Assembly: GCA_045617525.1 (NCBI GenBank)
Contig: JAZLIT010000009.1
Span: forward strand, 1 to 11,591
DNA length: 11,591 bases
DNA from: JAZLIT01 sp045617525
GTDB taxonomy: Bacteria; Bacillota; Bacilli; Bacillales_A; Planococcaceae
Direction of reading: 5' to 3'
Under the pieces are notes generated by a model, which worked only from the letters and a program-made list of their open reading frames with translations, was not told where the DNA came from and did no database searches. The translations under genes were made by a program, and so were the position numbers. How positions within the stretch are numbered: position 1 is the stretch's first letter; every line of letters starts with the position of its first letter. Below, piece by piece: positions 1-7,267 of the stretch.

Positions 1-150
1 TCACGTATCTGTCTCCCTCGTCAAAGGTTATAGTAAAAAAATGGATGTTCACTACCTCTGCTTAGGTGTCTTCGTTTTTCTTCTTAAACGGAAAAATAAA
101 AAATCAGATAATTCAGTTAAAATTTACGCGACGGTAGTGAATAAAAATGT
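1..150 (-). promoter_or_regulatory. Possible structured 5' leader of an off-window gene
   Basis: If the minus-strand promoter at 158-187 is real, everything from about 150 down to 1 is untranslated leader, at least 150 nt. It contains two mutually exclusive pairings. Bases 51-57 (ACTACCT) can pair with 25-28 plus 32-34, or bases 54-57 can pair with 64-67. A further small hairpin is CGTTT at 73-77 with AAACG at 86-90. On the minus strand the segment ends with TTGACGAGGGAGAC (11-24). That resembles the TTGACGAGG of glmS ribozymes, but the required AGCGCC core is absent. The class is unassigned; it could also be ordinary leader sequence. Confidence 0.22.
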
Positions 151-156
151 ATAAAT

Positions 157-171
157 TGTAATATTGTTACA
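157..171. promoter_or_regulatory. Possible operator: 5-5-5 inverted repeat
   Basis: TGTAA at 157-161 and TTACA at 167-171 are perfect inverted arms around a 5-bp centre. The dyad overlaps the -10 of the predicted leftward promoter, a common place for a repressor site. The arm spacing differs from the Bacillus Zur box (TCGTAAT-N-ATTACGA), which it superficially resembles. No regulator can be named, and in AT-rich DNA a short dyad can occur by chance. Confidence 0.22.
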
Positions 172-187
172 GTTATTAAGTTGTCAA
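158..187 (-). promoter_or_regulatory. Predicted leftward promoter
   Basis: Read on the minus strand, 182-187 gives a perfect TTGACA -35 box. An 18-bp spacer later, 158-163 gives TATTAC, a 4/6 match to the -10 consensus. It points to a gene beyond the left edge, divergent from adenine deaminase. The 15-bp dyad at 157-171 covers the -10 box. Confidence 0.4.
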
Positions 188-336
188 ATTGTTTACCAAA
201 ATCATTTAGTAAATATTCGAGATTGGGCAGCGATAGAAGATAATTGTCTTGACGAATTTGGATAAGTACCCCTTTTACCGGCTATAAAAATTTAGAATTA
301 AATACATTATTTAATCAATTTTCTGTTAATTTGTAG

Positions 337-345
337 TATGATAAT
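337..345 (+). promoter_or_regulatory. Possible -10 region of adenine deaminase promoter
   Basis: TATGATAAT contains two overlapping -10-like hexamers (337-342 and 340-345). No good -35 box stands at the right distance. If used, transcription would start near 352 and give a leader of about 20 nt containing only the ribosome site. It would also exclude the upstream ATG at 338 as a translation start. Confidence 0.3.
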
Positions 346-360
346 TAGAAAAATTACAGA

Positions 361-369
361 AGGTAGGGG
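361..369 (+). promoter_or_regulatory. Ribosome binding site that sets the ade start
   Basis: AGGTAGGGG lies four bases before the ATG at 374. The alternative in-frame ATG at 338 has no purine-rich site before it and sits inside the -10-like box. Confidence 0.65.
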
Positions 370-373
370 TTTG

Positions 374-2104
374 ATGAAGCGAGCAATTAATATTTCACAA
401 AAAAGAGAGCCAGCTGATTTTATTTTGAAAAATGCCCATGTTGCAGATGTTTTTAATTTGCGCTGGAAGAAGGCAAATATTGTTGTGGCAGAAGGTAGAA
501 TTATCGCTATTGATGATCAGGATGAATTTGAAGCGTTGCAGGTTGAGGATGCAGGTGGAAAATATGTAATTCCAGGCTTAATTGATGCACATATACATAT
601 TGAGTCGTCGATGTTAACTCCTTCTGAATTTAATCGCATTATACTTCCGCATGGTGTAACGAGCATTGTGACAGACCCACATGAAATTGCTAATGTATCG
701 GGTTCGGTGGGCTTACAATTTATGATCGACGATGCAAAAGATGCAGAAATGGATATTTACTATATGTTACCGTCAAGTGTTCCGGGTACTTCGTTTGAAA
801 ATGCGGGGGCTATTTTAAAGGCAGAGGATTTAGCTGCATTTGTCGATGAGCCAGCCATTTTAGGTTTAGCGGAGGTGATGGATTATCCGGCGGTTTTAAA
901 TGGTGATCCAGATATGCTAGCAAAGCTTGAGCTTGCACAAAAGCATGGCATGATGATTGATGGGCACGGGGCAGGACTGAATGCTTCGCAAATTCGCGGC
1001 TATCGCGCTGCAGGTATCGAAACGGATCATGAATGTGTGACAGCTGAAGAGGCGAGGAATCGCGTGGAGCAAGGGATGTATGTATTAATTCGTGAGGGCT
1101 CAGCTGCAAAGAATTTAAAAGCGTTATTACCAGCAGTCACGAATGCGAATGCGCGCCGTTTTGCATTTTGTACGGATGATAAGCATTTAGATGAATTAAT
1201 GGAGCAGGGTAGTATTAACTATGCTGTTGCGATGGCGATGGAGCAAGGAATGGATCCGCTTGTTGCGATTCAAATTGGTTCTTTAAATGCTGCAGAATGT
1301 TACGGACTTAAAGGCAAAGGTGCTTTAGCGGCTGGCTACGAGGCGGACTTCGTGTTGCTTGAGGATTTAGAGACAATGCGTGCGGGGGCCGTTTGGAAGG
1401 CTGGTAAGAAGGTTGCACGAGGCGGGAAAATGCTTAATAAAAAGGCGACCTCTGCAAAAGCTGTACCTGCTATTCTAAATTCAGTTCACATTCCGAAGCT
1501 TAGCGCAGCAGAACTAGCTATACCATTTAAACATTCAAATAAAGCAAATGTAATTGAAATCATGCCAAATCAAATTACAACAAAAAAACTAGTTTGCGAG
1601 GTCCCGGTGGTTGCGGGTCATTTTATGGCGAACGCAGAGCAGGATTTCATGAAGCTAGCGGTAGTTGAGCGTCACCATTCCTTGGGAAATATCGGGCTAG
1701 GAATTGTCCATGGTAGTGGATTGAAGTGTGGTGCTGTAGCAACAACGATTGCTCATGATTCGCATAATGCCATCGTTATTGGAGCCAATGACGAGGATAT
1801 GCTAGTTGCGTTAGAGGCATTGCAGGAGATGAGAGGCGGTTTAGTGGTAGTAAACGAGGGCAAGGTCATTGGGCGTTTACAGTTATCGATTGCGGGGTTA
1901 ATGACAGATTTGACAGCTGAAGATGCAGCAGTACAGCTCCATGAGGTACATGAGGCATTGCATACTGTGCATCCAACGCTTGATTATCATTTCTTCCTTA
2001 CATTGGCCTTCTTAAGTTTGCCAGTAATTCCAGAAATTAAATTAACAGATACGGGGCTTTTCGATGTAATTGAATTCCAACATACACCAGTTGAAGTGGT
2101 GTGA
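374..2104 (+). CDS. ade: Adenine deaminase
   Basis: Adenine deaminase of the amidohydrolase superfamily (COG1001, AdeC type). It hydrolyses adenine to hypoxanthine and ammonia in the cytoplasm, feeding adenine into purine salvage. With the start at 374 the product is 576 residues, close to the 577 I recall for B. subtilis AdeC. The metal motif HIH is at residues 73-75 in PGLIDAHIHIESSM, followed by VTDPHEIANVSG (H103, E104). Further conserved-looking residues are H198 in DGHGAG, H219 in TDHE, and D268-D269 in CTDDKH. The C-terminal part (about 360-576) contains the family's VVVNEGKVIGRLQLSIAGLM stretch. The gene is intact. It has no obvious partner: the next gene is 49 bp on, has its own promoter and encodes an unrelated enzyme. 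Family assignment is very secure. Confidence 0.96.
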   Translation: MKRAINISQKREPADFILKNAHVADVFNLRWKKANIVVAEGRIIAIDDQDEFEALQVEDAGGKYVIPGLIDAHIHIESSMLTPSEFNRIILPHGVTSIVTDPHEIANVSGSVGLQFMIDDAKDAEMDIYYMLPSSVPGTSFENAGAILKAEDLAAFVDEPAILGLAEVMDYPAVLNGDPDMLAKLELAQKHGMMIDGHGAGLNASQIRGYRAAGIETDHECVTAEEARNRVEQGMYVLIREGSAAKNLKALLPAVTNANARRFAFCTDDKHLDELMEQGSINYAVAMAMEQGMDPLVAIQIGSLNAAECYGLKGKGALAAGYEADFVLLEDLETMRAGAVWKAGKKVARGGKMLNKKATSAKAVPAILNSVHIPKLSAAELAIPFKHSNKANVIEIMPNQITTKKLVCEVPVVAGHFMANAEQDFMKLAVVERHHSLGNIGLGIVHGSGLKCGAVATTIAHDSHNAIVIGANDEDMLVALEALQEMRGGLVVVNEGKVIGRLQLSIAGLMTDLTAEDAAVQLHEVHEALHTVHPTLDYHFFLTLAFLSLPVIPEIKLTDTGLFDVIEFQHTPVEVV

Positions 2105-2128
2105 AACGCGACCCGAATTTGTTATAAT
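2101..2128 (+). promoter_or_regulatory. Promoter for the glycosyltransferase gene
   Basis: A perfect TATAAT at 2123-2128 follows GTGAAA (2101-2106, 4/6 match to TTGACA) with a 16-bp spacer. The -35 box overlaps the ade stop codon at 2102-2104. Transcription would begin near 2135, just before the ribosome site. The downstream gene may therefore be expressed independently of ade. Confidence 0.5.
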
Positions 2129-2153
2129 TAAGAAAAGATCAGGAGGGATTGTG

Positions 2154-2861
2154 ATGGATCAAATTGTCCTGTTAATACCAGCGTTTAATCCAAAGCAATC
2201 CTTCTTTCGGTTTATAGAAGACTTGTTAGAATTCCCATTTCAATCGATTGTTATTGTAAATGATGGCAGTGCTGAGGCGAGTTTACCTGTATTTGCAGGG
2301 TTAAAAGAGTTACCAGGGGTTACAATTTTGACGCATACGTTAAATGAAGGGAAAGGTAGCGCAATAAAAACAGGGCTGAATCATATACTTAGTAATGTAG
2401 GTAGTTTATCAGGTGTGATTACTTGTGGTGCGGACGGGCAGCATCAAATAGCTGATATAGTGCGACTCGCAACCAATGCACGTCTTTTCTCAAATGGCAT
2501 AATACTAGGGATTCGCGATTTTAAATCAGTAAACTTACCTAGATTTAGCTTTATAACAAATCGTACAATGTCGATGCTATTTGAGTTGTTTTTCCATAAA
2601 CGCCTATTTGACCTTCAGACAGGCCTTCGTTATTTTCCACGTCGAGATCTATCGTGGCTAAAAAATGTCCCAGGAAAACACTATAATTACGATACGAATA
2701 TGCTGATTGAAGCAATTAAAAGAAAAATATCCATATATGAAGTACCAATTGGCAAAGCGCGTGTTTCGCGCAATGGCTTTCTGCATTATGATGAATTAAT
2801 GAATCCGAAAGTCCTAACAAAGCAATTATTAATCTCCTATTTAAAAAATCGTGAAACTTAA
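2154..2861 (+). CDS. Family 2 glycosyltransferase, DPM1/DPG-synthase-like, soluble
   Basis: A 235-residue GT-A fold glycosyltransferase resembling the dolichyl/polyprenyl-phosphate sugar transferase group. The start at 2154 is set by AGGAGGG at 2141-2147; a longer frame back to 2070 would overlap ade. Visible are the nucleotide-binding strand LLIPAFNP (6-13), IVNDGS (34-39), GKGSAIKTGL (66-75), and ADGQHQ (93-98) at the place of the metal-binding acidic motif. LQTGLRYFPRR (154-164) is also present, a stretch typical of this group. No C-terminal membrane segments follow, so it should be cytosolic or only peripherally attached. It likely moves a sugar from a nucleotide donor to a lipid phosphate or similar acceptor; donor and acceptor cannot be read from the sequence. 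No glycan cluster surrounds it, and a terminator closes it. Confidence 0.85.
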   Translation: MDQIVLLIPAFNPKQSFFRFIEDLLEFPFQSIVIVNDGSAEASLPVFAGLKELPGVTILTHTLNEGKGSAIKTGLNHILSNVGSLSGVITCGADGQHQIADIVRLATNARLFSNGIILGIRDFKSVNLPRFSFITNRTMSMLFELFFHKRLFDLQTGLRYFPRRDLSWLKNVPGKHYNYDTNMLIEAIKRKISIYEVPIGKARVSRNGFLHYDELMNPKVLTKQLLISYLKNRET

Positions 2862-2884
2862 AGTACGATAAATACGTAAATAAT

Positions 2885-2928
2885 AATGCATGACAAGTTT
2901 CGTAAAGAACTTCTTGTCGTGCATTTTT
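2885..2928 (+). terminator. Rho-independent terminator after the glycosyltransferase
   Basis: Arms 2885-2897 and 2913-2925 pair over 13 bp with a single G-T wobble around a 15-nt loop, followed by T residues to 2928. It ends the glycosyltransferase transcript and separates it from the YkvA gene. Confidence 0.85.
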
Positions 2929-2968
2929 AATAGAAAAAGGGGCATACTAGTTTGAAGTGGGCATTTTT

Positions 2969-2976
2969 AAAGGAGG
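2969..2976 (+). promoter_or_regulatory. Ribosome binding site that sets the YkvA start
   Basis: AAAGGAGG lies eight bases before the ATG at 2985. An in-frame TTG at 2952 has no comparable site, and the codons between would run through this ribosome site. Confidence 0.75.
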
Positions 2977-2984
2977 AGTTTAGT

Positions 2985-3359
2985 ATGAATGAAAAAATAG
3001 ATGTTAAAAACCAATCTGGCGAATATACTGAGCATTATTCGGACGAAAAGTTTATAAATAAAGCAAAGAAGATGGGCAAAGGCTTAGGTAATAAGGCATT
3101 TCATGCAGCGGCAACGCTATTTGTGGCGTTGAAAAGTGGCGATATGCCGAAGAAGGACAAGCTGATTATTTTAGGAGCACTTGGCTATTTTATATTCCCT
3201 ATCGATATAGTTGCAGACTTATTACCTGTTATTGGACTGTCTGACGATGCGTTTATCATTATTGCAGCACTGACGAAAGTGTATGGATCAATTACAGATG
3301 AGATGAAGGAAGACGGCCGTGCGTTGGTCGAGAGGTTTAGTAAGAAAGCGACGAATTAA
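2985..3359 (+). CDS. YkvA/DUF1232 family small membrane protein
   Basis: A 124-residue protein with the DUF1232 core at about 60-96. The sequence YFIFPIDIVADLLPVIGLSDD (68-88) matches the family pattern of a Tyr, Pro-x-Asp, a second Asp, Pro and Gly, and a paired Asp-Asp at the end. The core is hydrophobic enough for one membrane hairpin. The N-terminal 55 residues are charged and the C-terminus (102-124) is polar. The molecular function of this widespread family is not established as far as I know. The transglutaminase-like gene starts 33 bp later with no terminator between, so the two are probably co-transcribed. No convincing promoter was found between the terminator at 2928 and the start. 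Confidence 0.88.
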   Translation: MNEKIDVKNQSGEYTEHYSDEKFINKAKKMGKGLGNKAFHAAATLFVALKSGDMPKKDKLIILGALGYFIFPIDIVADLLPVIGLSDDAFIIIAALTKVYGSITDEMKEDGRALVERFSKKATN

Positions 3360-3392
3360 AAGTGCGCTACTAGTAAGGGATGTGATTGAAAA

Positions 3393-4625
3393 ATGCTGAA
3401 AAAAATTACGGTGCTGCTTTTGCTTATCGTTTTTGCAAAGCCCGCTTACGATTTTTATATTGCCAATTTTGGCGGTGAAGTCGATTATGAAATTGTTACA
3501 GTAGAACCAGCTGTAAATCAAAAAGATGTGACCGTTGGGACTACGAGTCAACTACCTAAAGCCGAGCCTACTCAAATGAATAGCAGCCAATCCTCTACCG
3601 TTCAATCAGAAGCTGAGCTTGCCGAAGCAATTTATAATCATCTTTCACAATTCGAAGAGCAATTTACGATAGAGTATGCAGGGAATACGGAAGGTTTGGA
3701 TGAAATGCTGACACGTGCTACGCAAACGGCGGCAAAGCGTGACCCTTATATTGAGGGGCATTTAAGCAATCGTGAAGTAAATTTTAAATTCACGAAATCA
3801 AAGGCGACAATAAATATAAAGCAAACGTATTTAATTTCTGCCCAGCAGGATGCTATTGTTACAGCGAATGTGAAAGAACTCATTAGCAAAATACAGGCTA
3901 CTACGATGAATGACTTAGAAAAGATTAAATATGTGAATGATTACATCGTCCAAAATACGAGTTATAGCAGTGAAACGCAAACTTCCGCACATAGTGCCTA
4001 CACAGCATTAATGGAGCAAAAAGCGGTGTGTCAAGGCTATGCATTATTAGCGCAAAAAATGCTTACGGAGCTAGGTGTTGAATCACTCTATGTCGTAGGT
4101 GAAGCTGGTGGAATTAGCCACGCGTGGAACTTGGTGAATGTTGACGGAGCATGGTATCACCTTGACTCAACATGGAATGACCCATTGCCAGATCGCGGCC
4201 AAGGCGTGCGATATCAATACTTCTTGACGAGTGATGCGCAACTTAAGAAGGATCATAGTTGGATTGAATCAGATTATCCAAAGGCAAGTAGTGAAAAATA
4301 TACGTATATGCATAACATCGCAGATAGCTATGAAATAGATGACTATATTTACTACAGCAATACAGCTCAAAATGATCGCTTGTATCGACTCCATAAAGCT
4401 TCGGGTCAAAGTGAAAGTGTAGGCAATGTACGCGTACAATATTTAACGGGCGAAGGCGATTGGCTATATTTTAGCAACTACTCAAACGGGGGCTATTTAA
4501 CGAAAATGCGCTTAAATGGCACGGAGCAAAAGTTACTTATTAAGGAGCATGCGAATAACTTATTTGTGGAAGATGGATTTTTATTCTTCACAACGGATAG
4601 CGGCGATAAGAAAATCGAATTATAA
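3393..4625 (+). CDS. Exported transglutaminase-like protein with DUF5050-like C-terminus
   Basis: A 410-residue protein with a short basic start and a hydrophobic segment (about 6-20), probably a signal anchor that puts the rest outside the cell. A Ser/Thr/Gln-rich linker (about 45-80) follows. The transglutaminase-like fold has a plausible Cys-His-Asp triad: C213 in AVCQGYA, H243 in ISHAWN, and D258 in YHLDSTWNDP. From about 304 there are repeats such as DDYIYYSN, GDWLYFSN and DGFLFFTTD, typical of DUF5050 beta-propeller-like repeats. In bacteria these domains may act as cysteine proteases or as cross-linking enzymes of wall proteins; which applies is unknown. Start at 3393: the in-frame TGA at 3387 excludes anything earlier, and AAGGGATGTGAT (3375-3386) can pair with the 16S end. 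It probably forms an operon with the YkvA gene. The propeller part seems short (roughly 105 residues), so it may be incomplete or only a partial repeat set. Confidence 0.85.
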   Translation: MLKKITVLLLLIVFAKPAYDFYIANFGGEVDYEIVTVEPAVNQKDVTVGTTSQLPKAEPTQMNSSQSSTVQSEAELAEAIYNHLSQFEEQFTIEYAGNTEGLDEMLTRATQTAAKRDPYIEGHLSNREVNFKFTKSKATINIKQTYLISAQQDAIVTANVKELISKIQATTMNDLEKIKYVNDYIVQNTSYSSETQTSAHSAYTALMEQKAVCQGYALLAQKMLTELGVESLYVVGEAGGISHAWNLVNVDGAWYHLDSTWNDPLPDRGQGVRYQYFLTSDAQLKKDHSWIESDYPKASSEKYTYMHNIADSYEIDDYIYYSNTAQNDRLYRLHKASGQSESVGNVRVQYLTGEGDWLYFSNYSNGGYLTKMRLNGTEQKLLIKEHANNLFVEDGFLFFTTDSGDKKIEL

Positions 4626-4629
4626 AATG

Positions 4630-4673
4630 AAAGAGGCCTACCGATGAAAACATTCATCAGTAGACCTCTTTTT
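4630..4673. terminator. Bidirectional terminator between convergent units
   Basis: Arms 4630-4648 and 4653-4671 form a 19-position stem with a tetraloop (4649-4652). Two positions (4637/4664 and 4642/4659) are C-A mismatches in the plus-strand RNA but become G-U wobbles in the minus-strand RNA, so the minus-strand hairpin should be the more stable. The T run to 4673 suits the plus direction, while the minus direction has only a broken U tract. It ends the transglutaminase-like gene (stop 4625) and overlaps the stop codon of the EamA gene at 4672-4674. Confidence 0.85.
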
Positions 4674-5571
4674 AATGTATATTTCTACGTTTCAAATTTC
4701 CTAAATAGGTAGGCAATGTCATTCCAATTAACACGAGTATAATTCCAACAACCTGTAAAGGCGATAAGGTTTCACCCAGCACAAGTACCGATACCATAAC
4801 GGCAACAGGTAATTCCATCGCACTTAAAATGGACGTCATAGCCCCACCAACTTTAGGTGCAGCAATCGAGAATAAAATAATCGGAAAAATTACCCCGAAC
4901 AGACCAAGTGCAAGCCCGTATTTCCAAAGGCCACTCGTTAGTTGTCCATTCCATAAAATTTCAGGTGAAAGAACGAGGCTTACAATTAGTAATGCGACAA
5001 TCGACATTAACAATGTACGCATAATATTTGAAACGCCCTCAACTTGGCACGCGTTAAACTGAATGAAAATGGCAAAACTTAAAGCTGATAGTAGGCCTAA
5101 AATCCAGCCTTTCATTGGAATTGCTGATAAATCGACATCCAAAATGCCCGCCGCTAAAATTGTTCCAGCAAATAGGACGAGTAATGAAATCGTTTCTGGG
5201 CGTGTTGGCAATCGACGTTTTAAGGCGCAATCGATAAATGTCCCAATCCAAGTAAATTGAAACAGCATCACAACAGCAAGTGATGCGGGTAAATAAATAA
5301 GTGCTTGTCCATACACGATACCAGTAATAGCAGTAAATGATCCGGCAAAAAATAATATAACAATGCCATGACGATTTAGTCGCGGTAGCTGTCGTTGCGT
5401 AACTAACACTAAAATGAGAGCGAGTGCAAAGCCAAATAGGTATTGGCTCGTAATAGCTTCTGAGGCAGAGTAACCCTCGCCCATTGCAAGCTTCACAATT
5501 GTTGATAATATCCCGTAACTACTAGATGCAACAATAATCATCAAGGGGAATAAAAAATTTCCTGTTTTCAA
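4672..5571 (-). CDS. EamA/DMT-superfamily transporter
   Basis: A 299-residue integral membrane protein with about ten hydrophobic segments arranged as two EamA repeats (roughly residues 5-145 and 150-290). This is the usual size and layout of the drug/metabolite transporter 10-TMS group. The end of the second repeat shows the common pattern MELPVAVMVSVLVLGE followed by LQVVGIILVLIGM. Such proteins export or import small metabolites such as amino acids, sugars or drugs; the substrate cannot be read from the sequence. The start is TTG at 5571, preceded by AGGACGTGA at a normal distance; the GTG inside that site runs straight into a stop. The gene lies 17 bp after the GNAT gene, so the two are probably one transcript from the promoter near 6178. 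Confidence 0.9.
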   Translation of the reverse strand: MKTGNFLFPLMIIVASSSYGILSTIVKLAMGEGYSASEAITSQYLFGFALALILVLVTQRQLPRLNRHGIVILFFAGSFTAITGIVYGQALIYLPASLAVVMLFQFTWIGTFIDCALKRRLPTRPETISLLVLFAGTILAAGILDVDLSAIPMKGWILGLLSALSFAIFIQFNACQVEGVSNIMRTLLMSIVALLIVSLVLSPEILWNGQLTSGLWKYGLALGLFGVIFPIILFSIAAPKVGGAMTSILSAMELPVAVMVSVLVLGETLSPLQVVGIILVLIGMTLPTYLGNLKRRNIH

Positions 5572-5588
5572 AACTTCACGTCCTACGT

Positions 5589-6152
5589 TTAAATTTGCTT
5601 CACCATGTGATGAAACGGTTCATCAATAATTGTCCATGGCTCAGTAACCACAAAACCTTCACGCTCGTAAAGTTCTCGTGCACGAAGTTTTTCTTCCTCT
5701 ACATTTAAGGAAAGGTGTGAATAACCCTGGCGCTTGCCTTCTTCCTCGGCAAATTTCAGTAGCAAAGTCCCGACACCTTGCCCACGTGCATTGGACGCGA
5801 CGCATATCGTATCGATATAAAATTCATCTGGATGTGCTTCCACATCAATTTCTACGTCTTGTGCATAGTGTTCTTTAATGAAAGCTTCAAGCGAGCGGTC
5901 TAGTTCAAAGCCAGTCGCTCCGTCATAGAGTACGACAATGCCTAAAATAAGGTCATCTTTATGTGCTACATATGTATATTGGTAGCTATGTCGATTATTG
6001 GTGTGTTTAACTAATGTTTCGAGTTTATTAATCATTCGATCCAGGTTTTCTTCACCTGTTAAACGAAAAGCGATGTCGCCAATTGCCTCATAAATAAGTG
6101 GGGCAATGATTGCAGCATCCTCTTGATCCGCCCTGCGAATTGAAATATTCAT
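5589..6152 (-). CDS. GNAT family N-acetyltransferase
   Basis: A 187-residue acetyltransferase of the GCN5-related family, using acetyl-CoA to acetylate an amine. The acetyl-CoA pyrophosphate loop (motif A) is clear: ICVASNARGQGVGTLLL (116-132), with RGQGVG at 123-128. It is followed by the LNVEEEKLRARELYEREGF stretch (149-167), where Tyr162 is at the place of the usual general acid. The N-terminal part is IRRADQEDAAIIAPLI, typical of the family. The ATG at 6152 is preceded by AAGGAAGTGAT. It is the first gene of the minus-strand pair with the EamA transporter, and may modify the same small molecule that the transporter moves; that is inference. Confidence 0.92.
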   Translation of the reverse strand: MNISIRRADQEDAAIIAPLIYEAIGDIAFRLTGEENLDRMINKLETLVKHTNNRHSYQYTYVAHKDDLILGIVVLYDGATGFELDRSLEAFIKEHYAQDVEIDVEAHPDEFYIDTICVASNARGQGVGTLLLKFAEEEGKRQGYSHLSLNVEEEKLRARELYEREGFVVTEPWTIIDEPFHHMVKQI

Positions 6153-6177
6153 TTCTAATCACTTCCTTCCGAACAAA

Positions 6178-6206
6178 AGTATAGCAGATATTTCGACAAA
6201 ATCTAA
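6178..6206 (-). promoter_or_regulatory. Extended -10 promoter for GNAT-EamA
   Basis: On the minus strand 6178-6186 reads TGCTATACT, an extended -10 (TGn plus a 5/6 hexamer). The -35 position at 6201-6206 (TTAGAT) is weak, as expected for an extended -10 promoter. Transcription would start near 6171, about 20 bases before the GNAT ATG. Confidence 0.5.
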
Positions 6207-6297
6207 CTTTCTTCTATTTTGAATAGTTTAAAACTTTATTGGGAAGTAGCTTTTATGTTACTCTTGAGAGAATATTATTTCGGAGGTTAGACAACTG

Positions 6298-7248
6298 ATG
6301 ACGCAGTCGGATAAAGATTTCATATTAGTATACGGAGATGCATTCGTGGATTACATCGCGGATGACTTAACAAATACATCTTTCACAAAATATTTAGGTG
6401 GCGCAACAATTAATGTTGCTGCTGGTATTAGCCGTATTGGCGCACCTTCAGCACTTATTACGATTACTGGTGACGATGAAACAAGTGAGTTTTGCCGTCA
6501 AAAAATTCAAGGTGAAGGCGTAAGCATGGAATATTCGATTTTTGATCCAGTAAAACGTGTAAGCGGCGTTTATGTACATCTAAAAGAAAACGGTGAGCGC
6601 GAGTTTAAAGACTACGTTGATGAAACACCGGATCTACAAGTAACAGCGGAGCAATTGAATGAAGCGGCCTTTAAGCGCGCGTCTATTTTAAATGTTTGCT
6701 CAGGTACAATGTTTGACCCAACGGCTTTAGCGACTACACGTGCAGCGGTAGATATGGCGAAGGAAAAAGGCGCGATTATTGCAATTGATGCCAATATCCG
6801 TCCATTACGATGGAGTAGTGAAGATTATTGTCGTGAAACAATTAATGATTTCTTTGACGATGCAGATATTTTAAAATTAACAGATGATGAATTATTCTTC
6901 TTAACAGAATCAACAACGTTAGAAGAAGGTTTATCGAAATTAGATACCCTACTTGTGCCGATTATTTTAATAACTGTAGGTGCAGAAGGATCTTATGCCG
7001 TATTAAATGGTGAAGTAATTCATGTACCAGTTGAAAAAGTGGTTGCAGTTGATACAACTGGCGCAGGCGATGCATTCATGGCTGGCGTATTACGTTATGT
7101 TCATTTCAATGGCTTACCAACAACTGAAGAAGATTTAGTGGCTTGTGTGAGCTTCGGTAATAAACTAGGTGCAATGGCTGCCACAAAAGCAGGCGCATTA
7201 ACGGCATTACCAAGCTATGAAGATATTAAGCATTTAATTAAAGAATAA
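6298..7248 (+). CDS. PfkB-family carbohydrate kinase (fructokinase-like)
   Basis: A 316-residue ribokinase/PfkB-superfamily kinase, which transfers phosphate from ATP to a sugar or sugar-like alcohol in the cytoplasm. The N-terminal glycine-rich signature is YLGGATINVAAGISRIGA (32-49). The C-terminal signature is DTTGAGDAFMAGVL (252-265), with the catalytic base expected at D258 and an anion hole formed by GAGD. DANIRPLRW and KLTDDELFFLT occur in the middle, as in fructokinases. The overall look is closest to fructokinase, but related kinases act on 2-keto-3-deoxygluconate or other sugars, so the substrate is uncertain. The start ATG at 6298 follows CGGAGGTTAG with a long spacing of about 11 bp. 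No sugar transporter or hydrolase gene is adjacent. The next gene, a phosphatase-like protein, begins 19 bp later. Confidence 0.92.
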   Translation: MTQSDKDFILVYGDAFVDYIADDLTNTSFTKYLGGATINVAAGISRIGAPSALITITGDDETSEFCRQKIQGEGVSMEYSIFDPVKRVSGVYVHLKENGEREFKDYVDETPDLQVTAEQLNEAAFKRASILNVCSGTMFDPTALATTRAAVDMAKEKGAIIAIDANIRPLRWSSEDYCRETINDFFDDADILKLTDDELFFLTESTTLEEGLSKLDTLLVPIILITVGAEGSYAVLNGEVIHVPVEKVVAVDTTGAGDAFMAGVLRYVHFNGLPTTEEDLVACVSFGNKLGAMAATKAGALTALPSYEDIKHLIKE

Positions 7249-7267
7249 TTATTCATGAGGTGACGGT

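Larger units (their letters stand above)
1..373. other. Non-coding region left of adenine deaminase
   Basis: No credible reading frame lies here. The left half (1-190) seems to serve a minus-strand gene outside the window: it has a TTGACA-like promoter read leftward and a possible folded leader. The right half (about 190-373) leads into adenine deaminase. It holds TTGACG at 249-254 with no convincing -10 at the right distance, an AT-rich stretch, and a TATGATAAT box at 337-345 just before the ribosome site. I could not fit a purine riboswitch or a PurR box to it. Confidence 0.6.

Noticed and set aside
1..60. Lysine, glycine or T-box riboswitch on the minus strand
   Set aside because: Short stretches such as AGAGG and GGGAGA look suggestive, but no complete conserved core of any of these classes could be fitted.
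11..64. glmS ribozyme on the minus strand
   Set aside because: Only TTGACGAGG and a preceding hairpin agree; the AGCGCC cleavage-site core expected just before the hairpin is missing.
157..171. Zur box
   Set aside because: The arms resemble GTAAT/ATTAC but the spacing is 5 rather than the spacing of the known 7-1-7 site.
338..373. Upstream ATG as the ade start
   Set aside because: It lies in a -10-like box with no ribosome site; the ATG at 374 has a good site and gives the usual length.
2921..2970. GCATTTTTAA repeated at 2921-2930 and 2961-2970
   Set aside because: A short AT-rich repeat, one copy of which is part of the terminator; chance is sufficient.
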